A stretch of 64,000 nt of DNA from Myxococcales bacterium (GCA_022563535.1 JADFNE010000003.1:1-64000); one strand, 5' to 3'. Positions 18,701 through 29,195 are shown, numbered from the stretch's first letter. Notes: generated by a model not told the origin, from the letters alone. A program made the numbers and translations.

Positions 18701-19435
18701 TCAGCCGTTGGACGAGCTAGCCGTTCGGAACGACAGCGCCGCTACACTTTCCTTCAATACTGGATCCGCCGCAACGGCACGGCGCAGTTGCAGTGCAGAG
18801 AGTGCCCGCGGCCCGCCGACGACGATGACGTTCTCGTACTCGTCGACTCCGATTCGGAGCACACCCGGGAACAGTTCGCGCATGGAACGCGTGATCTCCG
18901 CGGCCTCGTCGAGGGTATTGCTCACCAGTAATCCCCCCGGCGCGAGCCGGGCGCGAGCGAGTTCGTGTCCGGGCGCGGGAAGCCAACCGGGTTTGTGCAC
19001 GCTGCGCCCAACCCCGACAAAGACATCCTCCAGAATCAGATCGAAGCGGCGGTCATCTTCGCGCAAAAAATCCAGGGCGTCCGCGACCACGAGATCCAGA
19101 CCCAACGAATCGAGATCGAAATGTTCCCGAGCGGCATCAATTACGTCCTGGAACAGTTCGACGCCGACAATGTGCGCCTCGGGGGCAATGGCTCGCACCA
19201 CTCGCGCAGCGCTGCCACCCGCCACCCCCAAAATCAGAATTTCCCTGCGGCGCTGGGGCGGAAGGGCCAGAACAGGAGCGGCGATCGCATCCCAGACCGA
19301 ACCGGTCACCAGGCTTCCGGGCTGATACCAGCTCGCAAATGTCCCCTCGACCTTGAGCGCCAGGCCATTCCCGCTTTTTCGGACTTCGACGCGAGGACGC
19401 CGCTCGCGCACCGGTCGACGACGACGCGCACTCAT
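18701..19435 (-). CDS. Spermidine synthase-like methyltransferase-fold protein
   Basis: 244 residues from ATG 19435, after a very basic leader (MSARRRRPVRERR). The Rossmann motif is ILGVAGGSAARVVRAI, followed by VGVELFQDVIDAA and VVADALDFL, the pattern of polyamine-synthase and related enzymes that use (decarboxylated) S-adenosylmethionine. The gatekeeper loop of true spermidine synthases is not clearly conserved (EDVFVGVGR), so aminopropyl transfer is uncertain. It lies back-to-back with priA, 48 bases between starts. Confidence 0.7.
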   Translation of the reverse strand: MSARRRRPVRERRPRVEVRKSGNGLALKVEGTFASWYQPGSLVTGSVWDAIAAPVLALPPQRRREILILGVAGGSAARVVRAIAPEAHIVGVELFQDVIDAAREHFDLDSLGLDLVVADALDFLREDDRRFDLILEDVFVGVGRSVHKPGWLPAPGHELARARLAPGGLLVSNTLDEAAEITRSMRELFPGVLRIGVDEYENVIVVGGPRALSALQLRRAVAADPVLKESVAALSFRTASSSNG

Positions 19436-19483
19436 TTTGCCGTCCCGGCTTTCGCACCGCGAAAGCCCGCATACACTTGACCG

Positions 19484-22009
19484 ATGACCGAATCGCTCTT
19501 TGCCGCGCCCAGCCGGGGCCTCGTTCGCGTGGCGCTCCCCGTTCCCATCGACTCCCTCTTCGACTATCGCGTGCCCGAAACCATGGCCGCAAGCGCTTTG
19601 CCCGGACATCGGGTCCAGGTCTCTTTTGGCGGCCGCCCACTGGTCGGCCTGATTTGCGAGCGCTTACCCGAGAGTGCCCGCGAAGCCCCCGAACGTGTGG
19701 GCGAACTCGCAAGTCTCGACAAGGTGATCGACTCGGCTCCCGTAGTGTCCGGGAAAATGATGCGCATGCTACGCGATGCCGCCGCCGAGATCCTCTGTCC
19801 GATCGGAATTGCTTTGGCTGCGGCCCTGCCCAGAGGATCCGCGCCCCGCATCGAGCGCCTGTTCGCGCTGAGTCCCCGAGGCGAGCAGGCGCTGCGCACG
19901 GGCGCCGTCGAGGGCTTCGCCCGCAAGGTGCTTTCGCTGCTCGTCAATGGGCCGGCAACGCCCTCGAGCCTGGCGCGCAAAGTTCCCCAGGCGCAGGCCA
20001 TGCTCCACACCCTCGAACGCGATGGACTCTTGATGCGTATCCAGCAAGAGCGCGGACCCAGCGCCAAAGCGCGCACCGAGCGCACGGCATCCATCACCCC
20101 GGGAATCGATCTCAATTCGGTTTGCAGTGGCGAGTTGGCCCGGGCACCCAAACAGGCAGAACTCCTGCGGCGAATCGCGCGAGACGCTAGGGTGCCCGTT
20201 GCCAAGTTGCGGGCAGATCGACCCCAGAACGCAAACCTGTTGCGCGCCCTGGAAAAGCGCGGGTTCGTCACCCTCGGCGCACAGGCAGCTCCACGAAACG
20301 TGCTCGGCCCGCCGGTCGAGCGAGATCGACCCCTCGACCTCACCCCCGAACAGGACGCAGCCCTGGCAAAGATCGCAGGCGCGGTGCGCGAGGGGAAGAA
20401 CGACACGTTCCTGCTGCACGGCGTGACCGGGAGCGGCAAGACCGAAGTTTATCTGCGTGCGGTTCACGAAGTGTTGGAACGGGGGAGACAGGCGCTGTTG
20501 TTGGTGCCCGAAATCACCCTGACGCATCAGCTCGTGGCGCGTTTGCGCGCGCGCTTCGGGGACAATCTGGCCGTACTCCACAGTGGACTCAACCAGGGCG
20601 AACGACTCGAGCAGTGGCAACGACTCCGGGCCGGGGACACCCCGATCGCAGTGGGTGCCCGCAGCGCGCTATTTGCGCCCCTCGACAATCTGGGTCTGAT
20701 CGTGATCGACGAAGAACACGATTCCGCCTACAAGAACGACGAAGGCTTTCGCTACCGGGCGCACGATCTCGCGCGGCGTCTGGCAAAGTCTGCGGGCTGC
20801 CCGCTCGTCCTCGGCTCCGCCACCCCCGGTCTCGAAACCCGATACGCAGCACAAACTGGAGAAATCGAACGCCTCGAGTTGGCGGAGCGGATCGGCCGTC
20901 TCGGGCTTCCCAGTGTCGAGATTGTCGATCTAGTGCGCGAACGAGAAGTCGCCACGGTGGGAAAGCGCTCCTGCCTGACTGCACCCTTGCGGCGGGCAAT
21001 CAGCGAAACCCTCGCGGACAACGGGCAGATCATTCTGTTCCTCAATCGACGAGGGTTTTCGACGCAGATCTACTGTTTCGAGTGTGGCTTCGCCGAGCGC
21101 TGCCCCCACTGCGAGGTGGCGCTGGTGTTTCACGCGGCACAAGAACGGCTGCGCTGTCACTACTGCGACTACGGAAAGCCCCCGTCCGAAAAATGCGGAG
21201 GCTGCGGCCAGCCGGGTAGCGCGCTGCTCGGGATCGGCACCGAACGCCTCGAAGAAGAGACCCGCACGCTGTACCCGAACGCGCGCATCGCGCGACTCGA
21301 CCGCGATACGACCCAGCGCCGGGGAGCCACCGCCGAGATCCTGGCGGGCCTCGGCAGTGGTGAGATCGACATCTTGATCGGAACCCAGATGGTCGCCAAG
21401 GGTCACGACTTCCCCGGTGTACGCCTGGTCGGCGTGATCGCAGCGGACATGGGATTGCACATGCCCGACTTTCGAGCCGCCGAGCGAACCTTTCAACTCC
21501 TCACCCAGGTTTCCGGTCGCGCCGGTCGAGCCAAGCTGGCGGGTCGCGTCATCCTGCAGACCTTCGTTCCCGATCACTATGCGATCGCTCCGGTCACCAA
21601 CCACGACTACGAATCGTTCTACGCAACCGAACTCGAGTTCCGTCGCGCCCTCAGCTACCCCCCGTTCGGTCGCGTGACCCAGGTCATCATTTCCGGTCGG
21701 GACGAAGCCAAGACCTTGCAGGCCGCCCAGAAGCTTGCTTCCGGGGTGGGTGCGACCCCCGCGAAAAACTGGAACCCGGACCCGAAAGCGCAGATCAGTA
21801 TTGTGAACCGCGCACCGAGCTACGAAGTTCTGGGACCCGCACCCGCACCGTTATCTCGCCTGCGCGACCGCTACCGCTTTCAGATCCTGATCAAGGGAAG
21901 CGACATCGAACGCGTCCAGGCAGCCTCTACGCGTCTGGCGACCGCGCTGACCCGGTTGCCCCGGGACCTGCGCGCTACGCTGGACGTGGCTCCCGTGAGC
22001 ATGCTATAA
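19484..22009 (+). CDS. priA: Primosomal protein N' (replication restart helicase PriA)
   Basis: 841 residues. Restarts replication at stalled forks: 3' DNA-binding domain at the N-terminus, Walker A GVTGSGKTEVY near residue 312, DEEH near 408, and a cysteine-rich zinc-binding insert near 530-570 (CFECGFAERCPHC, CHYCDYG, C-x-x-C). The helicase C-terminal motifs GTQMVAKGHDFPGV and QVSGRAGRA are present. Length is slightly above the E. coli protein. Followed after 127 bases by def. Confidence 0.97.
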   Translation: MTESLFAAPSRGLVRVALPVPIDSLFDYRVPETMAASALPGHRVQVSFGGRPLVGLICERLPESAREAPERVGELASLDKVIDSAPVVSGKMMRMLRDAAAEILCPIGIALAAALPRGSAPRIERLFALSPRGEQALRTGAVEGFARKVLSLLVNGPATPSSLARKVPQAQAMLHTLERDGLLMRIQQERGPSAKARTERTASITPGIDLNSVCSGELARAPKQAELLRRIARDARVPVAKLRADRPQNANLLRALEKRGFVTLGAQAAPRNVLGPPVERDRPLDLTPEQDAALAKIAGAVREGKNDTFLLHGVTGSGKTEVYLRAVHEVLERGRQALLLVPEITLTHQLVARLRARFGDNLAVLHSGLNQGERLEQWQRLRAGDTPIAVGARSALFAPLDNLGLIVIDEEHDSAYKNDEGFRYRAHDLARRLAKSAGCPLVLGSATPGLETRYAAQTGEIERLELAERIGRLGLPSVEIVDLVREREVATVGKRSCLTAPLRRAISETLADNGQIILFLNRRGFSTQIYCFECGFAERCPHCEVALVFHAAQERLRCHYCDYGKPPSEKCGGCGQPGSALLGIGTERLEEETRTLYPNARIARLDRDTTQRRGATAEILAGLGSGEIDILIGTQMVAKGHDFPGVRLVGVIAADMGLHMPDFRAAERTFQLLTQVSGRAGRAKLAGRVILQTFVPDHYAIAPVTNHDYESFYATELEFRRALSYPPFGRVTQVIISGRDEAKTLQAAQKLASGVGATPAKNWNPDPKAQISIVNRAPSYEVLGPAPAPLSRLRDRYRFQILIKGSDIERVQAASTRLATALTRLPRDLRATLDVAPVSML

Positions 22010-22136
22010 ACCGGCGAATACCCCGCAAAGACAGGGACTTAGCGATTCTCATCGCGAAGCGTTTCCACTCTGGGGACGAAAACTTCTCAAGGTCGAGTTC
22101 GAGACCCATTGCCCAAGAAAGCTGCGAAGAGGCGAG

Positions 22137-22691
22137 ATGGCACTACTCGAGGTTCTCCAATTTCCCGATCCCCGGCTCAAGCTCAAGTCGGAACGCATTG
22201 AAGAAGTCACCGACGGGCTGCGTCAGCTCGCGGAAGACATGTGTGAAGTGATGTACGACGAGCCGGGCATCGGTTTGGCCGCACCTCAGGTCGGCCACAA
22301 CGTGAGGCTGATCGTCGTCGATACCGAATGGGGCGAAGAGGGTGAAGAGCGTAACCCGACCGTGATGGTCAACCCCAAGATCAGCGAGCCGGAGGGCAAG
22401 CTCGTCTGGGAAGAAGGGTGTCTCTCGGTGCCGGACTTTGTTGCAGACGTCACCCGGGCCGAACGCATCCTGGTCAGCGGTACCACGCTAGATGGCGAAC
22501 CCATTGAAATCCGCGCTGAGGGGTTGCGGAGTGTCTGTTTTCAACACGAGGTCGATCATCTCGACGGCATCCTCTTCATCGATCGCCTGAGTCGACTCAA
22601 GCGCGGACTGTACGTCAAGCGCCGCAAGAAGCAGATCGCGTTGGAAGAAGACGACGATGAACCCATCGACACCCGGGCAAGTCGACTCTAG
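22137..22691 (+). CDS. def: Peptide deformylase, copy 2 (def-fmt operon)
   Basis: 184 residues with GIGLAAPQ, EGCLS and QHEVDHLDG. Here the second motif has E-V where copy 1 has E-C between the histidines, the usual variant. It heads the def-fmt-rsmB run. The C-terminus is a basic then acidic tail (KRRKKQIALEEDDDE), probably flexible. Compared with the copy at 10612-11178 it is the likely housekeeping enzyme, judging from its neighbours. Confidence 0.96.
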   Translation: MALLEVLQFPDPRLKLKSERIEEVTDGLRQLAEDMCEVMYDEPGIGLAAPQVGHNVRLIVVDTEWGEEGEERNPTVMVNPKISEPEGKLVWEEGCLSVPDFVADVTRAERILVSGTTLDGEPIEIRAEGLRSVCFQHEVDHLDGILFIDRLSRLKRGLYVKRRKKQIALEEDDDEPIDTRASRL

Positions 22692-22739
22692 ACCCGTTGA
22701 CCTACAAGCACATAGACACATTACACATAGGCGCGCAGC

Positions 22740-23696
22740 ATGCGAATCATATTTTTCGGAACGCCCGAAATCGCGTTGCCAAGTTTCGAGCGATTGATCG
22801 CCGGGCCCTTCGACGTCGTCGGCGCGGTGAGCCAGCCCGACCGACGCCGGGGTCGCGGGCGAAGCTTGTCGCCGTCACCCGTATCAGAGCTTGCACTCGA
22901 AGCCGGCATTCCGCTGTTGCGGCCCGAAAAGGTCGCTGAGACTCGCGATGCATTGGCCGCCCTCACACCCGACGTCGGCGTCGTGATTGCGTTTGGTCAA
23001 TTCATCCCCGAACAAATCCGCGAGCTTCCGAAACAGGGCTTTCTGATCAACGCCCACGCGAGTCTGCTGCCGAAGTATCGGGGCGCCGCGCCCATCAACC
23101 ACGCGATCCTCGCTGGGGAGAAGACCACCGGGATCAGTGTGATGCGCGTGGACCGAGAGATGGACGCCGGCCCGGTCGCCCTCCGCCGAGAGGTCGAAAT
23201 TGGCGAGAACGAAACCGCAGGAGAGCTGACCGACCGCATGGCGCAGCTCGCCGCCGAGGCACTCGAAGCAGCGCTCGAGCAGATCGACACCGGATCCCTC
23301 CACTGGACCGAACAAGACCACGATCGGGCGAGTTTTGCGGGAAAGCTCACGCGCGAAATGGCCGAGATCAATTGGTCGGACTCGGCGGAAGCGATCACCC
23401 GTCGGGTTCGTGCGTTTGCACCAAAGCCCGGCGCCTTTACCCATCTCGATGGAGAAATCCTGCGCATACTCGCGGGACAGAGCGTGCCCGGAGACATCGC
23501 GGCGACCCCTGGGACCGTAGACATTGAAGCTGGCACGCACCTGCGAGTGGCCACTGGACAGGGTTGGTTCTTGCCGACCCGGATTCAGCGCGCCGGTGGC
23601 AAGGAGATGCCCGTCGATGCCTTCTTGCGCGGCCGAAACATCGCCACCGGTGCGCGCTTCGGCGCAGAGCCCAAGTTGGATGCTGTCGATGGCTGA
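22740..23696 (+). CDS. fmt: Methionyl-tRNA formyltransferase
   Basis: 318 residues. Formylates initiator Met-tRNA. N-terminal formyltransferase domain begins MRIIFFGTPEIALPSF, with the signature HASLLPKYRGAAPI near residue 105 including the catalytic His and the following Asp region; the C-terminal OB-like domain follows from ~205. Its stop lies 8 bases inside rsmB. Confidence 0.97.
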   Translation: MRIIFFGTPEIALPSFERLIAGPFDVVGAVSQPDRRRGRGRSLSPSPVSELALEAGIPLLRPEKVAETRDALAALTPDVGVVIAFGQFIPEQIRELPKQGFLINAHASLLPKYRGAAPINHAILAGEKTTGISVMRVDREMDAGPVALRREVEIGENETAGELTDRMAQLAAEALEAALEQIDTGSLHWTEQDHDRASFAGKLTREMAEINWSDSAEAITRRVRAFAPKPGAFTHLDGEILRILAGQSVPGDIAATPGTVDIEAGTHLRVATGQGWFLPTRIQRAGGKEMPVDAFLRGRNIATGARFGAEPKLDAVDG

Positions 23697-25170
23697 CTCA
23701 ACGGGGAAGGTGGGGGGCCCCAACCAACGACGCACGCGCAAAGGACGCGGACGCCCCGCACCGAAACCGGTGGACGAAGCGGAGAAGAACTCCGCCCCGA
23801 CGCTGACCCGGTTGCTCGCCACCCGGGTGCTCGAACGCGTGGAGCGCAGTCAGGCTTACGCCGATATCGCCCTGCACCACGCCCTGTCTCGCAGTCCCCT
23901 GTCTGGCGTCGACCGTGCCCTCACCACCGAACTCGTCTACGGAACCCTGCGCTGGCGCGGTCGCCTCGACTACTTCCTGTCCCAGATGCTCAACCAGGAA
24001 CTCGCGACCCTCGATCCACTGCTTGCGACAATCTTGCGACTGGGCGCGTATCAGCTGCTCTTCAGCGATCGCATCCCAGCCAGCGCGGCGGTCGATCAAG
24101 CGGTTCGCTGCACCCGAGCCGTCGGCAATACCCGGGCCACGGGTCTGGTGAACGCGGTACTGCGCCGGCTGTCGAGAGAGTGGCAGACCATTGTTCCGCC
24201 GCGACTCGAGGAAGACCCGATTGCCCATCTCGTCCACGCACTTTCGATGCCCGAATGGATGGCCAAGCGCTTGCTCGACATTTACGGAGCCGAAGGAGCG
24301 GCCGCGTTCGCCAGGGCCTGCAATCAACCGCCGCAAATTACGGTGCGGGCCAATCGAACGCGAATCGATCGAGACACGCTGCTGAAAACCTTGCAGGAAA
24401 CCGCGCCCAAGGCTCGCGCTGGCCAATACGCCCCGGATGCAATTCAGCTCGGTCACATTGGCGATCTCGGTCGCGACCCCGCATTTCGCCAGGGGCTCTA
24501 CAGCGTGCAGGACGAAGCATCTCAGCTCGTGATCGAAATGCTCGATCCGCAGCCCGGAGAGTTCATCCTCGACACTTGCGCCGCGCCCGGAAGCAAGACC
24601 ACTGGAATCGGCGAACGCATGGAGGGTCGGGGCAGCGTGCTCGGACTCGACCGGAATGCGCAACGCCTCAAGTTGCTGGAGCAAACGATCCGGCGACTCG
24701 AGCTGTCGGGGATCCACACCTTGAAGCGAGACGCGACGCTGCCGCTGACCGACCTCAAGATTCCCGGCAGAGAAGACAACCAGGACTTGCCCCGGTTCGA
24801 CCGCATTCTGGTAGACGCGCCCTGCTCTGGTCTCGGTTCGCTGCGCCGCAACCCCGATGCGCGCTGGCGGGTGCGCGAAGCAGACCCCGGGCGCCTCGCC
24901 GAAGTGCAGCAGGCTCTCTTGATTCGAGCGGCGGCCGTGTTGAGGCGCGGGGGCACGCTCGTTTACAGCACCTGCACCATTCTTCCCGAAGAGAATGAAG
25001 ATCAGGTGAGCCGCTTCCTCGAACAGAATCCAAATTTCCGCCAGCTGCCGGCCTCCGAATTGCCAGTGGGCCTGGCCAGCGTCGTCGATGAGAAGGGATC
25101 CCTTCGCCTGACACCCCATGAACACGGCACCGACGGTTTCTTTGCCGCTCGACTGGAACGAATCGAATAG
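23689..25170 (+). CDS. rsmB: 16S rRNA (cytosine-967-C5) methyltransferase RsmB
   Basis: 493 residues from ATG 23689, overlapping fmt by 8 bases. An N-terminal NusB-like RNA-binding domain (residues ~40-180) follows a basic leader; the methyltransferase domain has [11 protein letters not shown] near 294, the catalytic DAPCSGLG near 375 and YSTCT near 425, the latter two supplying the two cysteines. Genes def, fmt and rsmB form the familiar translation-maturation operon. Confidence 0.95.
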   Translation: MADSTGKVGGPNQRRTRKGRGRPAPKPVDEAEKNSAPTLTRLLATRVLERVERSQAYADIALHHALSRSPLSGVDRALTTELVYGTLRWRGRLDYFLSQMLNQELATLDPLLATILRLGAYQLLFSDRIPASAAVDQAVRCTRAVGNTRATGLVNAVLRRLSREWQTIVPPRLEEDPIAHLVHALSMPEWMAKRLLDIYGAEGAAAFARACNQPPQITVRANRTRIDRDTLLKTLQETAPKARAGQYAPDAIQLGHIGDLGRDPAFRQGLYSVQDEASQLVIEMLDPQPGEFILDTCAAPGSKTTGIGERMEGRGSVLGLDRNAQRLKLLEQTIRRLELSGIHTLKRDATLPLTDLKIPGREDNQDLPRFDRILVDAPCSGLGSLRRNPDARWRVREADPGRLAEVQQALLIRAAAVLRRGGTLVYSTCTILPEENEDQVSRFLEQNPNFRQLPASELPVGLASVVDEKGSLRLTPHEHGTDGFFAARLERIE

Positions 25171-25258
25171 AGCGCTAGACGACAGCTGTATATTCTCGGC
25201 TGCGATCCGCCTGCGCGACTTGGCAAGCGCACAGAAGGCGTCATACTCAGCCGCCAGT

Positions 25259-25335
<77 letters not shown>

Positions 25336-25926
25336 GCTTTCACCACACCTTCAGATCACCTTTCTCAACACCCTGCACAACACCCTTCACAACACCCTTC
25401 ACAACACCGACTACCGACTCAGTCTTTTCCACCCCACATCCAGCTCGCTTGCGCCCAAATTGCATCAGGCCTTTCTTGTTGGGGCATCTCTCAAAGCCAG
25501 TTTTTGTCGCATTCGAGTGTCGATCGCGCTCCGTATCCATCCCGATCTTGCCTGCACAATTTGAATCAAGAGGCATCAGTTGCACATATACGGCAAGACG
25601 CGTAGCAAGTCTGGCGCGCAGTCAACCGGCAACTCGAGAGTTTGCGCCTCGGAATACTTGAACAAGCAAGACTCATGGCTGCGACGTACGCGCAGCAACA
25701 TGGCAATGGCCCGCAAGTCGCCAGCACTTTTACACGCCAGTGGCTTGCGCATCAGACGCGCTCACAAGTCCGTTGACAGCGATCAAAGCGAATGCGACGA
25801 TGACCTGCGAAGTCACTGGGCGCCAAAGCTCACGACTCAACGGTTCACTGCGTTTAGCGCGGATGACGCTACACAACGCTGTTCATCGATAAAATGTTCT
25901 GATTCTCCGATAGGTAAACCAAACTC
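25336..25926. other. Gene-free region after tRNA-Pro
   Basis: No gene is supported here. Frames are short and lack family resemblance. A 12-bp tandem repeat lies close to the tRNA, and base composition from ~25430 on is more AT-rich than the surrounding genes. It may contain the promoter of the gene at 25927. tRNA 3' ends are common integration sites, but no integrase or duplicated tRNA end was found. Confidence 0.5.
25366..25408 (+). repeat. 12-bp tandem repeat, 3.6 copies
   Basis: Unit CAACACCCTTCA repeated head to tail; the first copy has one change (CCCTGCA) and the last is cut short at CAACACC. It lies 30 bases after the tRNA-Pro 3' end. Confidence 0.85.
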
Positions 25927-26181
25927 ATGACGTTCGAAGAAATCGCCTGGGATTTCGTAGAAGTATTCGATGACCTCGAACCCGAGCAGATCAACGAAGT
26001 ACTGGTCAAAAACATTCCCTTGGAGAGACTCGAGTTCTTCAACGAGTACGCCCAGGAGTTTGCCAAGGACGCCGACATCGGAGACGACGCGAGCAAGCGT
26101 CTCGCAAACCTGATGCTGATCGGTTACCTGCTGCGGGTGCTCGAAGAGCGCTTGCTCCCCGACCCGTCCAATCTCGGGTAA
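25927..26181 (+). CDS. Small hypothetical acidic helical protein
   Basis: 84 residues, acidic and entirely helical in appearance (MTFEEIAWDFVEVFDDLEPEQ, a LERLEFFNEYAQEFAKD helix, then LANLMLIGYLLRVLEERLL). No family is recognised. ATG at 25927; its stop is 4 bases before ridA, so the two are likely co-transcribed. Coding is supported by strong codon-position bias and this tight spacing. Confidence 0.65.
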   Translation: MTFEEIAWDFVEVFDDLEPEQINEVLVKNIPLERLEFFNEYAQEFAKDADIGDDASKRLANLMLIGYLLRVLEERLLPDPSNLG

Positions 26182-26185
26182 CCCC

Positions 26186-26587
26186 ATGCCCAACTCCACG
26201 CGCGCTGGAACCGAAGTTCGGACTCCGAAGGCCCCGGAACCCGTAGGTCCCTACTCCCAAGCCATCGCGTCCGACGGCTTGCTCCTGCTTTCTGGTCAAA
26301 TCCCCCTCGACCCGGTAACGGGAGCCCTCGTCGAGGGTGAAATTGAAGCGCAGACTCGACAGGTACTGGACAATCTCGCGGCTGTGCTCGAAGCGGGCGG
26401 CTCGTCCATGGACCGCGTGCTGAAGACGACGGTCTACCTGGTCGACTTGTCCTTCTTTCCAAGGGTGAACGCGGTCTATGCCGAGTATTTTTCTGCGGAC
26501 CCCGCTCCGGCCCGAGCCACCGTGCAGGTTGCCGCCCTGCCCCTCGGCGCCCAGGTCGAGATCGACGCCATCGCCCGCTGCGACTAG
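26186..26587 (+). CDS. ridA: RidA-family enamine/imine deaminase
   Basis: 133 residues, full length. Rid proteins hydrolyse reactive 2-aminoacrylate and similar enamines. Signature features are GPYSQAI at the N-terminus, LSGQIPLDP, and the catalytic Arg in PARATVQVAALP with the final VEIDAIA strand. It follows the small acidic protein gene by four bases. A leader of ~15 residues precedes the fold. Confidence 0.93.
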   Translation: MPNSTRAGTEVRTPKAPEPVGPYSQAIASDGLLLLSGQIPLDPVTGALVEGEIEAQTRQVLDNLAAVLEAGGSSMDRVLKTTVYLVDLSFFPRVNAVYAEYFSADPAPARATVQVAALPLGAQVEIDAIARCD

Positions 26588-26611
26588 CAGCCAGGACTTC
26601 CGGCCGACTTC

Positions 26612-27244
26612 CTAATCGAGTTCGCGCTCGACTTCCGACTCGACGTCCTCGCTTCTGTAGCGATTGACGAGCAGCGGCAAGTTGATGCCGTTGATCACGG
26701 TGTGGGCGACAACCGGAGCGAGCAGATTGCCCGTCGCGCTATAGAGCGCGCCCAAGGCAAATCCAACAATCACTGCGAATCCCGTCCACGGCAAGAATTC
26801 TCGCCGCGGAACGAAGTGGACGATGCCAAACAACAGACTCGCCATGACAAACCCCACCCTGGGCTGGAGCGCACCGCGAAAGAACATCTCTTCCGCGAAT
26901 CCGCTCGCAAACGCCAGCAGCAGGCAATCGGGGGTCGAGATCGGCCCCAGCGCCCGGGCCATGGAGCGCGCGAGATTTTCGCCCCACACAGTGAAGCGAG
27001 TCAGCAGACTCGACAGCAGGACAATGCCGATTCCCAGCGCGACCCCAATGCCCAGATCCCGGACCCAGTGCACCCCGCTGGCCCCTGCGGAGGGCGAAGC
27101 GAAGAAGATCGGCTCCCCGTGCAGGCCAACTCGCCAGAGCACGGCGACGACTCCCATGACGCCGTAGAACAGCAATCCGGTGCGAACGAAGTTTGGGCCG
27201 GGGGGACCCGCCAGGGGGTCCTCCGCTTCCTTCTCAGACTCCAC
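26612..27244 (-). CDS. CPBP-family intramembrane metalloprotease
   Basis: About 210 residues with several membrane spans. The conserved motifs are EEMFFRG (E-E-x-x-x-R), FGIVHF and HTVINGIN, which supply the catalytic glutamates and metal-binding histidines of the CAAX protease/bacteriocin-processing (CPBP, Abi) family. GTG 27244 was chosen because it lies just before the first hydrophobic segment and has GAGGACG upstream; the frame stays open to 27691 but the extra sequence is unlike membrane-protease leaders. Substrate unknown. Confidence 0.78.
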   Translation of the reverse strand: MESEKEAEDPLAGPPGPNFVRTGLLFYGVMGVVAVLWRVGLHGEPIFFASPSAGASGVHWVRDLGIGVALGIGIVLLSSLLTRFTVWGENLARSMARALGPISTPDCLLLAFASGFAEEMFFRGALQPRVGFVMASLLFGIVHFVPRREFLPWTGFAVIVGFALGALYSATGNLLAPVVAHTVINGINLPLLVNRYRSEDVESEVERELD

Positions 27245-27632
27245 GAAAACGTCCTCGTTGCCCAATTCCCACCGGGAAGTTAGAGTTGGGGCGTCGGCCG
27301 ACGGTTTCCTTGGAGAGCGTTGGCCGCTGCTTTTGATGAACGAATTGATCCAGACTGCGCGGGACCGTAGCGAATTTGGGGCTGCGGCCGTCAATCCGCG
27401 GCCTGCGGCGACAACCCTGAGTGAGAATTTTCGACGATACCCGGTTCGCCAGCAAGCACGGCAGGTTTTAGTTTTAGCTGCCATCTGCCAAAGGAACTCT
27501 GCACAGGACACTGGGCCCGATTTCGAGCGCAAACCGAGATCACCGGCAAACGAGTCGCCCATATTGAGGCAGAGAACGACTGCGTAGGGCCAGGCCACCA
27601 AATCTGACCTACAGCACCCGAGAGGCGCCACA

Positions 27633-28112
27633 ATGGACGAAAAAGTCCCGATGACACCGAAGGGGTTCGCACTCCTCAAAGAAGAGCTCAATCAACTCAA
27701 GACGGTCGAGCGTCCGGCAAACATTCGCGACATCGAGCTGGCCCTCGAACACGGCGACCTGTCCGAAAACGCTGAGTATCACGCCGCCAAAGAAAAGCAG
27801 GGGCACCTCGCGGGTCGCATCGACTACGTGGAAGACAAGGTGGCCCGGGCGCAGGTGATCGATACGAGTTCGGGAGAACTCGACCGAGTGCGGTTTGGCA
27901 TGACTGTCTTGCTCTCGGATTCGGAGAGCGGGGAAGAAACCAGTTACACGATCGTTGGCGAGGACGAATCCGACGCGTCGAAGGGGCTTCTTTCGATCAC
28001 TTCACCAGTGGCCCGAGCGCTCATGGGCAAGGAAATCAACGACGAAATCACGGTGCGGGTCCCAAAGGGAACTCGGGTGTTCGAGGTACTTGAAATCCGG
28101 ATCGACTCTTGA
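27633..28112 (+). CDS. greA: Transcription elongation factor GreA
   Basis: 159 residues. Restarts backtracked RNA polymerase by stimulating transcript cleavage. N-terminal coiled coil with the acidic tip DIELALEHGDLSENAEY and a C-terminal FKBP-like domain (SPVARALMGKEINDEITVRVP). Length is normal. Confidence 0.97.
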   Translation: MDEKVPMTPKGFALLKEELNQLKTVERPANIRDIELALEHGDLSENAEYHAAKEKQGHLAGRIDYVEDKVARAQVIDTSSGELDRVRFGMTVLLSDSESGEETSYTIVGEDESDASKGLLSITSPVARALMGKEINDEITVRVPKGTRVFEVLEIRIDS

Positions 28113-28169
28113 TCCGGCGATGTTGATTTTCCCGACGCACCCCCTACCCTAGCGCGGCCCTGATACCAT

Positions 28170-28245
28170 TCCCCGGTAGCTCAGTTGGTAGAGCAGGCGG
28201 CTGTTAACCGCCCTGTCGTAGGTTCAAGTCCTACCCGGGGAGCCA
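28170..28245 (+). tRNA. tRNA-Asn (anticodon GTT)
   Basis: 76-nt cloverleaf with encoded CCA. Acceptor TCCCCGG pairs with CCGGGGA; D-arm GCTC-AGTTGGTA-GAGC; anticodon stem GGCGG/CCGCC encloses CTGTTAA, anticodon GTT; T-arm GTAGG-TTCAAGT-CCTAC; discriminator G, then CCA. Confidence 0.96.
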
Positions 28246-28346
28246 TCTTCCTCAGCCGTGCGGTCGCGCCCTGCGAGGCCGACTCCGCGGCTGTTTTCAT
28301 TAGCGCAAAGCCCCAGCGCGAAGCGCGAAGAAGATGAGAGGGCGCA

Positions 28347-29009
28347 TTGACCGAACACGAAGTCAAGCGAGCCATTCTCGAAGTATGCAAGACGATGGTG
28401 ACGTCGGGCCTGGTCGAAGGCACGGCAGGCAACGTCTCCGCCCGCTTGCCGGACGGTAATATCGTGATGACGCCCGCTTCGGTTCCCTATGAATCAATGG
28501 GCGTGGACGATCTCGTAGTCTGTAGCGAAGACGGCGACGTGCTCCCGGGCCAGGGTTCTCCCACCACCGAAAAGGCCCTGCACCTCGCCTGTCTGAGACG
28601 GCATCGTGACATCGGCGCAGTGGTGCATTCTCATCCGACGTTCTGTTCGATGTTCGCAATCACCCACCAAACGATTCCCTGCGCGATCGAAGAGTTCAGC
28701 GCCTACGTCGGAGGCGAAGTTCGCGTCACCGAATATCAGCTGACGGGAACAACCGAACTTGGAGAAGAAGCGGCTCCACACCTGGACGACCGCGGAGCGG
28801 TCTTGATTGCCAACCACGGCCTGCTCAGCGTAGGCAAGCACCCAATGGATGCACTCAAGATTTCTCTATTGGTTGAACGCACCGCGCAAATTGTTTGGGG
28901 AGCGAGGGTGCTGGGAGAAGTCGTTCCCCTGCCCGACGCTTCGATCGAGAAGTTTGCTCCGTACTATAAGTTGATGGGGCGAATATCGGACTCTGTGAAA
29001 CAGAGTTAG
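28347..29009 (+). CDS. Class II aldolase/adducin family protein
   Basis: 220 residues. Zinc aldolase fold: EGTAGNVSAR substrate loop, catalytic E75 in TTEKALH, the metal ligands H94 and H96 in VVHSHPTF, and a later NHG histidine (ANHGLLSVG). The group includes L-fuculose-phosphate and rhamnulose-phosphate aldolases and methylthioribulose-phosphate dehydratase. Start is TTG 28347 with GAGAGG upstream. No adjacent sugar-pathway gene identifies the substrate. Confidence 0.85.
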   Translation: MTEHEVKRAILEVCKTMVTSGLVEGTAGNVSARLPDGNIVMTPASVPYESMGVDDLVVCSEDGDVLPGQGSPTTEKALHLACLRRHRDIGAVVHSHPTFCSMFAITHQTIPCAIEEFSAYVGGEVRVTEYQLTGTTELGEEAAPHLDDRGAVLIANHGLLSVGKHPMDALKISLLVERTAQIVWGARVLGEVVPLPDASIEKFAPYYKLMGRISDSVKQS

Positions 29010-29195
29010 GCGTAGCGATCGATTTCGAACGAAGAACATTCCCACAGTCTATCGATGCGCAGCGGATCGGGAGTCGATGTGGGGTTCCGAGATTGCAGCT
29101 GCACGCCTCATGTCGCACTCAATCCCCTCGAAGGATCGGACGATTGAATGGTAGGACGTACCTGCTGTGCGATTCTGGAACAAGGACAATCCAAC

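Noticed and set aside
19564-20620. Long open frames opposite priA
   Set aside because: Antisense shadows of priA with no domain.
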